Positions 22,404 through 33,301 of a DNA stretch of 60,000 nt are shown one piece after another. The stretch's first letter is position 1; the number at the start of each line of letters is the position of its first letter. The notes beneath the pieces were generated by a model. The model did no database searches. It was not told the origin of the DNA and saw only the letters and a list, made by a program, of their open reading frames with translations. The translations under genes and the position numbers were made by a program. The stretch comes from Antedon mediterranea (lineage: Eukaryota > Echinodermata > Crinoidea > Comatulida > Antedonidae), in the NCBI RefSeq assembly GCF_964355755.1, contig NC_092678.1, forward strand, positions 8,034,922 through 8,094,921, written 5' to 3'.

Positions 22404-22906
22404 AATATTTTCAATTCATAATGCATGCTTTGATGAATAAATAAAATAATAAAGTGTCGTGGATATATTTGTTAATATACTGAAAACGGTATGAACAATA
22501 TTAAAATAATAAAGGCAAATTATTACAAATGAAATGATGAACGAATCTCTGAAAGAGCCATATACTGTATAAAAAGAGGGGTGAATTTGTGCGTTTTTTA
22601 TATTGGTTCAAGTTTTGATGTATCCTGACTTGCATGTAGGCCCTAGCATTTATTCTTTTGTTATAATAGACACAATATATATATATATGTTACCAATTAA
22701 TACCATTAATAAAATTAATTACTAAAATAAAAACGGAATATAAGCGTTATTTCATAGACAAAAAAATCTAAAAATAATGCATGAACTACAGGAAAACGCT
22801 ATACAAAATAGACGCGCGCGCCCTCAGCGTGCGAATTCTTTGACACAACAATGGCATCTAATTTTAATGTCGTAAATCTTTATATATATATGGCTCTGAC
22901 AAGGAC

Positions 22907-24980
22907 GGCGCGCGTGCACTACTGCTGCACGTTATGCCAAGTTTGTCACGATATTCTATCAACATCTTATTTTACGAATATCTCGGACATTAATTTAAAC
23001 TATTAACTATATCAATCAAATCAGTAGTATAACTAGAACATTATTACTACTTACAATTATAATCAATAAACTTCATTAAACATAACAAATACTACATAGA
23101 TTTCTTCACTTCGAAATTTGCAAACATCCTCGCAATAAAAACTGACTTTACCGGGGTGAATCGGTTAACCTCTCTCCTTAGCCAGAAATTGTTCCAATAA
23201 TTGTTAACAAAATTTATTTAGCGTAACGCCCGTTATATAGGCTTTATAACTACATTGCAAAGAACTTATGCTACATTGTTATAATATATCTTTCTACAAT
23301 TTAAAGTGTAATGCCGATGTTCATTCCTGTTTTATTTTTTCATTCTTAGTGTGTACAAAATCGGCGTATCGACTATGCCACCTGTATTTTAACAATTGGA
23401 ATGCCAATTATTCGTTTAGGTGACTATAACCTTATGTTACGTTTTTATTCTTATACTCTAGCATTATTACCATTCAGAGAGGTGAGTCGATAAGGTAGGG
23501 TTAAGTACAAGAAAAGCCCGGATGTGGTCGTGGATTACTTCAGTTCACTTCCATTTGTAATAACATTTATATTATGTGATGATTTATGTAGGCTATATAA
23601 CTATATATTGTTATATCTTTCTAAAAATGTAGTGTAGGCTCTACGTTTATTCGTTTTTCTTCTTGCGTGCAAAATCGTACATCGGTTATGCCACCTGTAA
23701 TTTAACAATGGGAATGCGAATCATTACTGTAACCTTATGCTACGTTTTTATATTCTAGGCGTACTCTAGCCATGGAGGTATAAAGTTAATACAACTTTTG
23801 AACCACACATTTCGATACCTTACCTTCAACAATTATGTGGAGTGGACAGTATAAACATTGGCTGTGTATAGTCCCATGGAGGTAATAAATAAATAAATAA
23901 ATAAATAAATAGTTTTTTACCTCCATGCTCTAGCCCTGTCCGTCCCAACACAATCCCATGTTATACATGAGGTTAGAACGTAGTATTCTTCTTTATTCTA
24001 CTAATCCGCCGAATATTTACCAGCTTATACAGAATCGATCTTAATTATAATTACGGCTACCCTTTGACGCCTATCATTGTTTTTCTAATTTGTAATCAAA
24101 AAGTATGTGCATTTTACTTTGCAGTGTTTACATCAGTTTACATGAGGGATACTGTACCTACAATTCCCATTGTATCATGAAGGATACTGTACCTACAATT
24201 CCCATTGTATCATCGTATTCGAGATTGTCAACGTTACACCACCCGGTGTATAATAAGTTTATTGATCAGTATAGTAACGTAACGTAACTGTTATAAAACG
24301 TCACACGCCTTAACAGTTTGTCCCCATATACTGTAGCTTATGTTGTTTTTAATTTTTGTCTATCCAATCCAAGTACACCTTTGTAATGAAAGTCCTACAG
24401 TTAAATAAATGTTAATGTATAGCCCATGATGGAGTAATTTATAGTTATTCATAAGCTTCCTAATTCTACATGAATACAGTCAAGATAAAAGCGTCAACTT
24501 GTATATCTTATTTGTTTTGCGTAAGCCATATTTGCATTGTATTTCAGTAATAAACGGCTACTACCTTAAAATGGATATGAAAGGGTTCCTAGCAATATCA
24601 TTTTATTGGCTCAACGTGTAGATCAATCAGTTTTAAGCTTGCCATAGTCATACTTAATGTTTTGGAGGACGACAACGCCCTCAAAACGCCCCTGAGAAAC
24701 CTGTGAAAAACTTTTTGTGACGTCACTAAAAGTTATTTTTGTATTACAGAGATAGGAATTTAGCAGTAAATCATTGATTGATGCAAAAGCATGGTAGTAA
24801 TTACTTATCGCTTTGATATTTTTATTCTTGGATAAGTATGTTAGCCTAATCGAATAAAATTAATTCATATTATCAACCATGTTTTTTTTTTAAACGGATT
24901 TTAATTTCGTTTTTCAAGGCCACCTTTTACGAAATTCATAGCCAAATACCTATCTTGCTGGTGGGTACACGGAGTTATTT
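22907..24980. other. Non-coding stretch with local duplications and simple repeats
   Basis: A diverged tandem duplication of about 340 bp aligns 23225-23470 with 23570-23765 (landmarks 'tatgccacctgta', 'aacaat-ggaatgc', 'aaccttatg-tacgttttta'). A hairpin with an AAAT-repeat loop lies at 23875-23927. A 35-bp unit is duplicated exactly at about 24143-24213, including 'gatactgtacctacaattcc'. No exon was recognised. Confidence 0.5.
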
Positions 24981-25288
24981 TGCGCATGCGTGAGAATCAC
25001 AGAGTCGACCACCTTGGCCTCTCTCTCGACCCTCCTCTCGCGAGCGATGTTTATTTCGCTATTTATTATACATGTATTATTGAAACATTCATTTTATTAC
25101 TGTTTCGTTGTAATTAACTGAAATTGATGGAAATTCGTCCACATCGTCTTGTTAACACGGGTGTTAACATCGTTTTGAAGAAACGGTTGGACGAGTAAAT
25201 GGTGTTTGACAATGCCATGGCCTGGAGCTAGCTAGGCCTTTTTAGTAGTGATGACTGCTGGATACGGTGTTTAGTCGCCCGGCCAGAG
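24980..25288 (+). promoter_or_regulatory. Candidate CpG-containing promoter and first non-coding exon
   Basis: TGCGCATGCGTGAG at about 24983 matches the palindromic NRF1-type promoter motif. The next 300 bp are unusually rich in CG for the area (ctctcgaccctcctctcgcgagcg). A strong 5' splice site, CCAGAG followed by gtgagc, ends a putative exon at 25288. No long frame is seen in it. This is inferred from composition and splice signals only. Confidence 0.4.
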
Positions 25289-25664
25289 GTGAGCTGAGAG
25301 CGTATGCTCCTTGATGTATCGTTGAGGGTGTTAATGGTAGGCACAATTGTGTTACTGTATTATGTATATACACATTATTTATAAGTACGTTTATTAATAT
25401 TGTTGTGTGCTGTAGTGTCCTGACTAACGCATTATTAAAATATTTTTTTGTTATTACATGCCGCCCTAGCTAGGCTAGGCAACACTGAATACTAAATACA
25501 GTATTAATTATGATTCCCAATAAAATGAATAGAGGTGGATTTTCTCTAATGTAATAATAAAGGTTATAACAGGCCAGGCCTAGTTAGGGGTATTTCAGCT
25601 TGTATCATATACAGTACAGTATACAGTAAATAAACAATTCATTTGTATTTTTACCTACCTACAG

Positions 25665-26395
25665 GTCTATAATTGGAGTGCAACTATGATAATTGATGGA
25701 CAGGATAAGCAAATGTATTTATTGATTGGAATGGAAGCGCAAATGTTAGAGTCAAATTATAATATTAAGGTAACAGATACTGAGCATTGCTATTTTAAAC
25801 TATTGATCAAACCTACATAATACATTATACTAAATTATTATTTTGTTTTGAGGGCAGATAAACATGTGCTTATTCATTTTCCTTTTTTCAGGTGAATAGA
25901 AAGATGCCCAGCGTACTTTATAATAGATGCTACTTGGATCATGCTTGCACGATACATTTATGCAGTATACTAAGACACCAAGTATAGAATGAGCACAGAC
26001 AATTAAAATTACAGAACTAAATATTTATGAAGAATAGTAAAATATGCATAATAGAATTCTTTAGACGCGAGTGCTAGGGTTACAGTCATACTGTAACTAT
26101 GGTAATGTACTACCAGACAGTACATATAGTGTTTGTTTTTAATCATCTAAATGGGTCTGGGTATATAAACAAATAAACCACTACTGTACTTCTTTTTTTA
26201 TTTATTTAGCCAAATACTATGTACAATGGACATTTATGAAAGAATCCATCTCTTGAATATGATGGAGCTGGCTGGTGTTGATAGAATTAAAATGTATCAC
26301 TCAGGTCTCAAAAGTAATTTATGTCCCGTTTGTAAAATCCTGCTTGTTCCAAACTCATTATGATACATTTGTTCAATAAAATTCATTCCACACAC
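25665..26395 (+). CDS. Candidate small spliced gene or lncRNA, three downstream exons
   Basis: Exon A (25665-25769) has a good acceptor (tacctacctacag) and donor (AAG/gtaaca). It is open throughout, with an ATG at 25686 giving 28 residues (MIIDGQDKQMYLL...). Exon B begins at 25892 after ccttttttcag, continues that frame in phase and stops at 25987, making a 60-residue product. A third acceptor (tatttatttag) starts an exon at 26210 with AATAAA at 26375-26380. That exon alone holds a 45-codon frame (26226-26363) beginning MDIYERIH with a CPVC motif. I do not recognise any of these products. It may be a short coding gene with alternative 3' ends or a non-coding RNA. Confidence 0.35.
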
Positions 26396-29040
26396 TATTT
26401 CTGCCATATAATTTGATGTTTACAATTTTATTACTAGTACTATTACAGTTCTTCAAAGCCATCTCATGTACTGTTGATTCCATAAATCTGCAAAGATAAG
26501 ACCAATAAATGGATGGAAATGTACTATTATTTTTATTCAATCCTACCTCTAGGCCCTATACTATAGTATTATATTTTATGACTTGGTAACAAACAGAAAG
26601 AGGTTATTATTTAATTACACTACAGTTACTAACTAAACTATAATAATCCTCTCTGCCTCACCTCTGCTCTACTTTAATATTAGTATTATTATATTACTAT
26701 ATTAGTCAATAACAAAAGTCAGATCCAAAAACAAGTTCAACACAAGCTTACCTTTTTTATTTACGTCGCCTTTTACATACGACGTTCGTCGGTGGACCGG
26801 CGACTACTACTCTCTTGTACTGTAGGCCATGGAGTAACTCCATGTGTAGGCCTAGCCTACTACTAGCAAATTTAGAAGAAACTATAGTCTACTAGACCTA
26901 GCCTAATTTGTAGTCTGCGTGAGTGGTTTAGTGTGAGAAGTACAAATACACACTTTCTTCTTTTCACGTACAATCTTTGCAGACATAACTTTTTATTGAT
27001 TTGTGAAATATCGATATTTTCTACGACTGCAGCAACAGGGAGCTTGCAACACACGCGATTCTCGTGTAGAATGGGTTTGTTTATTTTGTTTACACCACAC
27101 AGTCCGCGAACGAGACAAGGCGGTGATTGGACTGTATTAAAATTCATTAACCAATCACAAAACGACTGCTGCCGTGGCTACAACCCCGGGTGTTTCAAAC
27201 TCTAAATTTGACGATCTCGTACGTGCGTATATAACGTTCATAAAAATTAAGATGGCGTGCCAGTTGGTCGGCCATTTTGCGGACGTTTTATACCAAAATT
27301 AAATTTGATTATTTCTCAATTTCTACTAGGTATTTGAATCTAATTTTTTGTGTGCTGTTTATTAACATTAAAAGGATTCATACAAAGTCATTTTTGTGAA
27401 ATTTTAAAATCCTTTCATATCCATTTTAAGGGCCTGCTTCTATTGAAAAATAAAAAAGAACGGTTTTCTTGGAAATCGGTTTCGGCAGTTGTTTTCGTAG
27501 GGTCTTCCTTGGCTTTTGCGGGCGCGGTCTTCTCTCTGCATGTTCTTAGCTCAGTGATTTGTAATAGCCGAAGGCTGGATAGCAATCTATAGTATTCTCC
27601 ATAGAGAGGGAACCAACAAGATGGCGGCTGCAACCGACCAATCAGATATGCCCTACGCAGTACGCACTACTACGCCTGTGTTGTGAGCCTATCTGCGTGA
27701 GCAGCGCGTTAAGCGTATAAACGCGAACGCATACTATATGATCCTCTTTACAAACAATGCTAGATTACCAAGAAATTATTTATTCTACTGCGATTAACAA
27801 TAATTATATTTAATTTTAAAAAAACTTCACTGTGCTTTGACAAGAATATGTGTTGTAATTTATGTGGTCTTAATGTATTATATTAGATTATTATTTGTTA
27901 TATTAAATAATGTTTTGAACACATTTACGGCCGCCCTCCTGTGCAGTATGAATCACTTTACACGCCCTCTAGCCTTCGGCTTTACCTCACTGTCTTAGTA
28001 GCTTTAGAAACCCATCAATAGAGGGCGACATTAAAAAAAATATTATACAAAAATTTGTTTTCAGGTATTAGATTTTTTTTATTGGTTATCCGCACTTGGC
28101 GGTTTCTGGATCAAAATCAAAAGACTAAAAACGAAATGTGTTTATAGATTTTGTAAGTAAATGTACGGTACGGTGTTATCATTTAATTTGCACGATTTTT
28201 AGTGCACAATACCATTTTGTAAGGTCTTCCTTGGATTTGTGTTCGCGGTCTTCTCTCTGCATGGTCTTAGCTTTAGAAACACCCATCAATATAGGGCGAC
28301 ATTTAAAAAAAATATACAAATTTGTATAATGTTTATGGTTGTTTTCAGGGTTTTTTTCGGTAATTAGACTGACCCGAAAATACAGTTCAATAATTATATG
28401 ATTTGTGGGCCGGAGATTCAATACATAAGTTCGGCACTACTGCTGTACTTTTTGCACTTAACTTGAAATCGCTGCTGCAAATAAAGATTACCGCCGCAAT
28501 GCCGAGAGGGTGAATGTTTTGGGTTGAGATTGAGGTGCGAACAGGAGCGGCCATGATTCTTGCAAAAAGAAGACAAATGTCAAATATGACGTTGCGTTAC
28601 GTGAGTTGACTACCATATGCGGTTTTGGTATCATATGTTCTTCCATACCGCATAGTCAAAATGAGCAAAATAAATATTTCATCAGCGGCACACTAATGAT
28701 GAATTTGGTGTATGGATTGAACGTCATCGTTATGCACCATTATTTGGACAAGACTGCTAATTAGTAAAAATTTTATGTAAGTATTTCTCTTTCGCCTCCT
28801 GATTTTTACCTATGTCTGGCTGGTTAAGGCAGCTATGCCAGATTTTTATTATTTTTCTTTTATACTAGATAAAAAATCCATCAAAATTAACCCATTCATT
28901 CACCTAGTTATTAAATATTTTGCATTATTCTGTAAAATCAGGAGTAAGTTAGTTATAGACAGGTTCCATTTCTAAAAAAACGGCCTAGAAAACGAATCAA
29001 GAAGCATTTTTGGGTAGAAGCTGGGATCCACTTGATTTAG
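26396..29040. other. Non-coding stretch with YY1-type motifs and partial duplications
   Basis: AAGATGGCG occurs near 27250, about 25 bp after a TATATAA, and AAGATGGCGGC near 27619; both resemble YY1/initiator elements. A segment with 'ggtcttccttgg' and 'gcggtcttctctctgcatg' occurs at about 27500-27545 and again at 28221-28265. An 'agaaacccatcaatagagggcgacat' type segment occurs near 28007 and 28277. Short frames here lack supporting features. Confidence 0.45.
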
Positions 29041-29049
29041 GATATTTCG

Positions 29050-29720
29050 ACCTCGCTGATTACGAATATGGCGGATCCCAAGCAAAATTCGGCCATCTAA
29101 GCCCTTAATTTGCATAATTAAAAATGGCGGCTATTTTTTATAATTACCCTATATCTCGAGAACCACTAGTCACAGATAATTAATTTTGGTCTCAAAATGT
29201 TTTAAATATATGTTTTTATATTCACTTTAATGACACATTTTCTAAAAAAATGGATGCAAGTCTTATTTCTGACATTTTGACCTTTGACCTTGATTTATCG
29301 TATCTCAGTAACCAATAATCGGAGAGACACGAAATAGGGCTCAAATTGTTCAGAAACTATACATTCATATTTATTATAATGAAATGTTTTAACGAAAAAT
29401 GGCCGATTCTACAACTATTGACCTTTGAACTATTAGTCAAATATAATAATATAATTATAATAATAATATAACTTTGAAAATTGTGGTCTTATACATTTTT
29501 TTTCTTTTTAAATTGTTTAAAACATGTGTGTTTCTATCCAATCTAATGGCATATTTTGTACAAGAATGACCGATAGTATGGTTATTGACCTTTAAACTAC
29601 AGCATAGGCCTACTGTATACTAAATATAATATAATTGCATAACTATGAAATTATTTATACACAATAATAATTAGTAAAATTATAAAATTCACTGCCATCA
29701 AATATGATGTGTTATGATTT
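29050..29720 (+). repeat. Dispersed repeat, copy 2 (copy 1 at 2658-3310)
   Basis: It is nearly identical and in the same orientation as the copy at 2.7-3.3 kb, with small indels (an extra 'ataattataat' stretch near 29455). It runs into about one satellite unit and a short GAAATTT tandem, then the BEL-2 element. Confidence 0.85.
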
Positions 29721-29935
29721 ATATAGATTTAAAAAAAAATTTGAACACGCAAGTTACATTTGTTGAAATTTGAAATTTGAAATTTGAAATTACCTGGGGG
29801 TTTTTGGACAGCGTGGTGTGTTCACGCAGGTTGGGTTGAAACGTTGTCATGTTATGTTGTGTTGAAGTATAGAGTATCAATAAACTTCACTTTACTGATA
29901 ATAGTGGTCGATATATTTATTCGAGTCATTAAAAT

Positions 29936-29948
29936 TGGTGCCGAAACC
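29936..29948 (+). other. Primer-binding site of BEL-2
   Basis: TGGTGCCGAAACC directly follows the LTR remnant and starts with TGG, complementary to a tRNA 3' CCA end, as expected for minus-strand priming. Confidence 0.75.
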
Positions 29949-30020
29949 TCCCTGATCTACTAGGCCTAGAATTTGGATGATAACGATCGGGATAAAGATA
30001 CCAACGAATCAGGTAATATT

Positions 30021-33011
30021 ATGGATAAATTATTGAAAACACGATCAGCCTCCCGTGGATGGGCGACGCGGGAAGCCACCCAACTGGCTACGATGATAAA
30101 CAGTCCGAGTACCACATCGGCTAGTCTGACTCTCCAGGTAGGAGAGTTAGACAAACGAGTCGAAGCTTTGGACGCCGTCCAGAGCCAGGTAGAAGAAAAG
30201 CTATCGGACGATCAATTAAATGACAACATTGGTGAGGCCTACGATTTTCGTTCTCGTTTGTTAAGGACAAAATTGGAAGCAATAAATAGAATAGCTGAAC
30301 TTTCCGAGCAGTCACAGTTACACGTGAGCTCGAGTAACGATAATAATGACACTACCAACGGTATTGGCAGTCGTCTTAATAATACAACAAAGCTACCTAA
30401 ATTTGAAATAAAGAAATTTTTTGGTGAAATATCTGAATGGCAGACATTTTGGGATCAATTTTGTGCTGTAGTGGATAGCACTACCATTCCCAAAGTTAAT
30501 AAATTCACATATTTAAAAAACCTTTTGTCAGGAGAAGCTTTGAACAGCATTGCAGGTTTAGCGCTGACAGACATAAATTATGATATTGCAATTCAATCAC
30601 TAAAAGCTCGGTTTGGTCGACCAGAGCGTATAATCTTTTCACATATTCAGGCACTCATTAATATCAATGTCAATACAAGTCAGGCTTCAACCGCAGCGGA
30701 GTTGTGGTCTATTCGAGATGAACTTAATGGACATGTCCAATCATTAGAAGCACTATGGGTCAATGGAGAAAAATATGGCATAATACTGACTCCCCTTATT
30801 TTATCACGCTTACCTCCAGAAATCCGCCTTGAATGGGCAAGATCAGGAATCGGTAAGGAAGCAGACTTAAAATATTTACTGGGATTTTTGAAATCAGAGA
30901 TTGAGCGTCGCGAACGTTCTGAAGGGTTTGCAAATACGGTTCACAGTTCAGGAAGTGTGCAAAATCAAGGAACAGTTTCAGCTATGCCGGCTACAGTTGC
31001 TGTTGCACGTAAAATCAAGAACTGTATATTTTGTAATAGGACAAATCATAGCTCGTGGAAATGCAGACGACTTAGATCGATGACATATGCTGAGAAATCG
31101 AATGTGATTAAGGAAGCACACGCCTGCTTCAAATGTTTGAACACTAGCCACTTTGCAAGGAAATGCAGTTTCAAATGTCGCAGTTGTAACGGACCTCATC
31201 ATGAAATTATCTGCCAGAAAGGAACAACACAGACAGCCACTCCGGTTCCAGTTTGCACAGAACCAGTAGTCCAAGCTGCAACTACAGAACCATTAGTCCA
31301 AGCTGCAACTACAACTCATTCGAACACTGACATTCCTCATAGTCATACTGTCTTACAGACTGCTAAAGTCAGAGTTAAAGGTAGTAAAGGTGACTGTCTA
31401 GTAACTGTCATGTTTGACACAGGTTCTGATAACACGTATGTATCAAGTAATGTTGTAAATAAGGTAGGACCTGTATGGTTAACATCCAAATCATTTGCAT
31501 TTGCTGCCTTTGGTGAAGGTAAGCCCTCCCAAAATGAAACTAGGAATATTTACAAATTAAATGTTGAAAATAAATATGGTGGGTGGGAAATAATTAATTG
31601 CATTGAAGTTAAATCGATATGTGCACCCATGTTTAGAGCTAAGGTTCCACAGTCCTCCTTGAAAGCAGTAGCCCATCTCCCATTAGCAGATGACTATGAC
31701 AAAGAGAGGGAGATCCATGTTGACATTTTAGTGGGCTTAGATTATTATTGGCAATTTATGGGACGTGGCATACACAATCTTCCAGAGGGTCTGGTAGCCC
31801 AAGACACTGTTTTCGGTTGGGTTATCTCAGGGAGATGGAATTTGAATGACAATATAAATGTTACTCGTAATCATAATGTTAATGTATCCCCACAGTTGCT
31901 TTGCATTACAGACATATCCGATGACAGATTGAACAAATTCTGGGACCTAGAAACAATTGGAGTAAAACCAAGTGATGGAGTGCAAGATGCTGTACTGAAA
32001 GAGTTCAATGAGAGCATACGTCTGGTGAATGAGAGATATGAAGTTAAGTTACCATGGAAAGAGGGTATGAAAGAGTGCCTTCAAAATAATAGAGAGATAG
32101 CGAAGGTGAGGTTAAATAGTCTGAGTAGGAGGCTTGCTAAAGACAAAGAATTAGGTGAAAAATATGAGGCCTCTATCTCTGAAATGGAGAGATTAGGCAT
32201 AATTGCTGAAGCTGACACCACAGATAGTGGTATTGTTTATTACCTTCCCCATCACCCAGTAGTGAAAGATGCCAGTTTTACAACCAAGGTTAGGGTGGTA
32301 TTTGATGCCTCTACTAAATGCAATAATGGGATTTCACTGAATGATTGCCTAGAAACGGGGCCCCCACTTATACCAGGACTTGTTGACATTTTATTACGGT
32401 TCCGAAGGTGGAAAATTGGATTAACCTCTGACATTACAAAGGCATTTTTGCAAATCAAGGTCCATAAGGATGACCAAAATGTCCATAGGTTTCTTTGGAA
32501 AAGGGAGGACAAAATCAGAACAATGAAATTTCTGAGAGTGCCATTTGGCAATGCTAGTAGCCCATTTTTATTAAATGCCACAATTCGCCACCATTTGACA
32601 AAGTACCCAAGCTGCCTCCCCATTACAGAACTACAGGATAACCTTTATGTAGATGACTGGCTCACAGGAGCTGACTATTATGAGGATGCATTATTATTGT
32701 TTCAACAGGCAAAAGAAATCATGGCCCAAGGGAAATTCCCCCTCACATCCTGGAACTCTAATAACACAAAGGTAACAGAGATGTTCTTTAATGAGTTTGA
32801 TGAGTTGTTACAAGATATTTGGTTATTAAATTTAGGATGGGATGAACATACCCCAGAGATTATTCAGCAAAGGTTTGACAAGTGGATAGCTGGATTAGAG
32901 TCTTTACGAAATTGGGAAATCCCTAGATGCTATACTCCCGCATTGTTATGGTCAGATATGTCGGATATTGAGTTACATGGGTTTGGTGACGCTTCGTATC
33001 CCAAAGTCTGA
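30021..33011 (+). CDS. BEL-2 Gag-Pol: Gag, zinc knuckles, retropepsin, RT, start of RNase H
   Basis: The frame is open from a TTG at 29973 just after a TAG. The first ATG is at 30021, which I take as the start. Gag (DUF1759-like) spans about residues 140-310 of the open frame, with FFGEISEWQTFWDQF. Zinc knuckles follow (CIFCNRTNHSSWKC near 351; CFKCLNTSHFARKC near 385; CRSCNGPHH). A retropepsin has a normal DTGS near 482-485. The RT has RVVFDAS, TSDITKAFLQIKV, LRVPFG and NLYVDDW near residue 890. The frame ends inside RNase H just after HGFGDAS, where sequence appears lost. All domains up to that point are uninterrupted. The polyprotein would normally continue into the integrase at 33302. Confidence 0.9.
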   Translation: MDKLLKTRSASRGWATREATQLATMINSPSTTSASLTLQVGELDKRVEALDAVQSQVEEKLSDDQLNDNIGEAYDFRSRLLRTKLEAINRIAELSEQSQLHVSSSNDNNDTTNGIGSRLNNTTKLPKFEIKKFFGEISEWQTFWDQFCAVVDSTTIPKVNKFTYLKNLLSGEALNSIAGLALTDINYDIAIQSLKARFGRPERIIFSHIQALININVNTSQASTAAELWSIRDELNGHVQSLEALWVNGEKYGIILTPLILSRLPPEIRLEWARSGIGKEADLKYLLGFLKSEIERRERSEGFANTVHSSGSVQNQGTVSAMPATVAVARKIKNCIFCNRTNHSSWKCRRLRSMTYAEKSNVIKEAHACFKCLNTSHFARKCSFKCRSCNGPHHEIICQKGTTQTATPVPVCTEPVVQAATTEPLVQAATTTHSNTDIPHSHTVLQTAKVRVKGSKGDCLVTVMFDTGSDNTYVSSNVVNKVGPVWLTSKSFAFAAFGEGKPSQNETRNIYKLNVENKYGGWEIINCIEVKSICAPMFRAKVPQSSLKAVAHLPLADDYDKEREIHVDILVGLDYYWQFMGRGIHNLPEGLVAQDTVFGWVISGRWNLNDNINVTRNHNVNVSPQLLCITDISDDRLNKFWDLETIGVKPSDGVQDAVLKEFNESIRLVNERYEVKLPWKEGMKECLQNNREIAKVRLNSLSRRLAKDKELGEKYEASISEMERLGIIAEADTTDSGIVYYLPHHPVVKDASFTTKVRVVFDASTKCNNGISLNDCLETGPPLIPGLVDILLRFRRWKIGLTSDITKAFLQIKVHKDDQNVHRFLWKREDKIRTMKFLRVPFGNASSPFLLNATIRHHLTKYPSCLPITELQDNLYVDDWLTGADYYEDALLLFQQAKEIMAQGKFPLTSWNSNNTKVTEMFFNEFDELLQDIWLLNLGWDEHTPEIIQQRFDKWIAGLESLRNWEIPRCYTPALLWSDMSDIELHGFGDASYPKV

Positions 33012-33300
33012 TGGATTTAAAGTTTCATTTGTCACATCTAGAGCGAGAGTCGCTCCAGTGAAAAAAGTTTCACTTCCTCGTTTGGAATTATTAGGTGCCC
33101 TTCTTACTGCTAGGTTAGTAGTTTTTGTAAGAGACGCATTGAGACTTCAGAATGTAATTTGTAGATTTTGGACAGACTCCACAGTGACATTAGGCTGGAT
33201 TCAATGAGATCCAGCAAGGTGGGATACCTTTGTAAGAAACAGGGTTATAGAAATTCGTAACCTTTCACAGATAAACACTTGGGAAACACAACCCTGCAGA
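32968..33300 (+). pseudogene. BEL-2 RNase H remainder, frameshifted and with a stop
   Basis: From about 33000 the RNase H continues in another frame (FVTSRARVAPVKKVSLPRLE, then RFWTDSTVTLGWIQ). It meets TGA at 33205-33207. After the stop the same frame reads on briefly (WDTFVRNRVIEI). A second shift or small deletion near 33285 leads into the integrase frame, which opens with DLLTRGISAG. There are therefore two frame disruptions and one nonsense codon within 300 bp. Confidence 0.85.
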
Positions 33301-33301
33301 T

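Larger units (their letters stand above)
10253..22898 (+). mobile_element. Second hAT-like unit, split by a BEL retrotransposon
   Basis: Bases 10253-10559 and 22404-22898 join into a unit of about 800 bp. It matches 8903-9702 in inverse orientation along its whole length, including the CAGAGCC and GGCTCTG ends. The BEL insertion lies between AATAT copies at 10555-10559 and 22404-22408. ACAAGGAC follows at 22899-22906, but the left flank (TCCGGCCC) does not match it, so this unit is not a simple insertion. Confidence 0.8.

Noticed and set aside
26872-27205. Overlapping 90-codon frames on both strands
   Set aside because: No start context, domain or splice support; mutually overlapping frames are probably chance.
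27619-27690. Short frame starting at AAGATGGCGGC as a gene start
   Set aside because: It closes after about 20 codons and no convincing downstream exon was found; noted only as a YY1-like motif.
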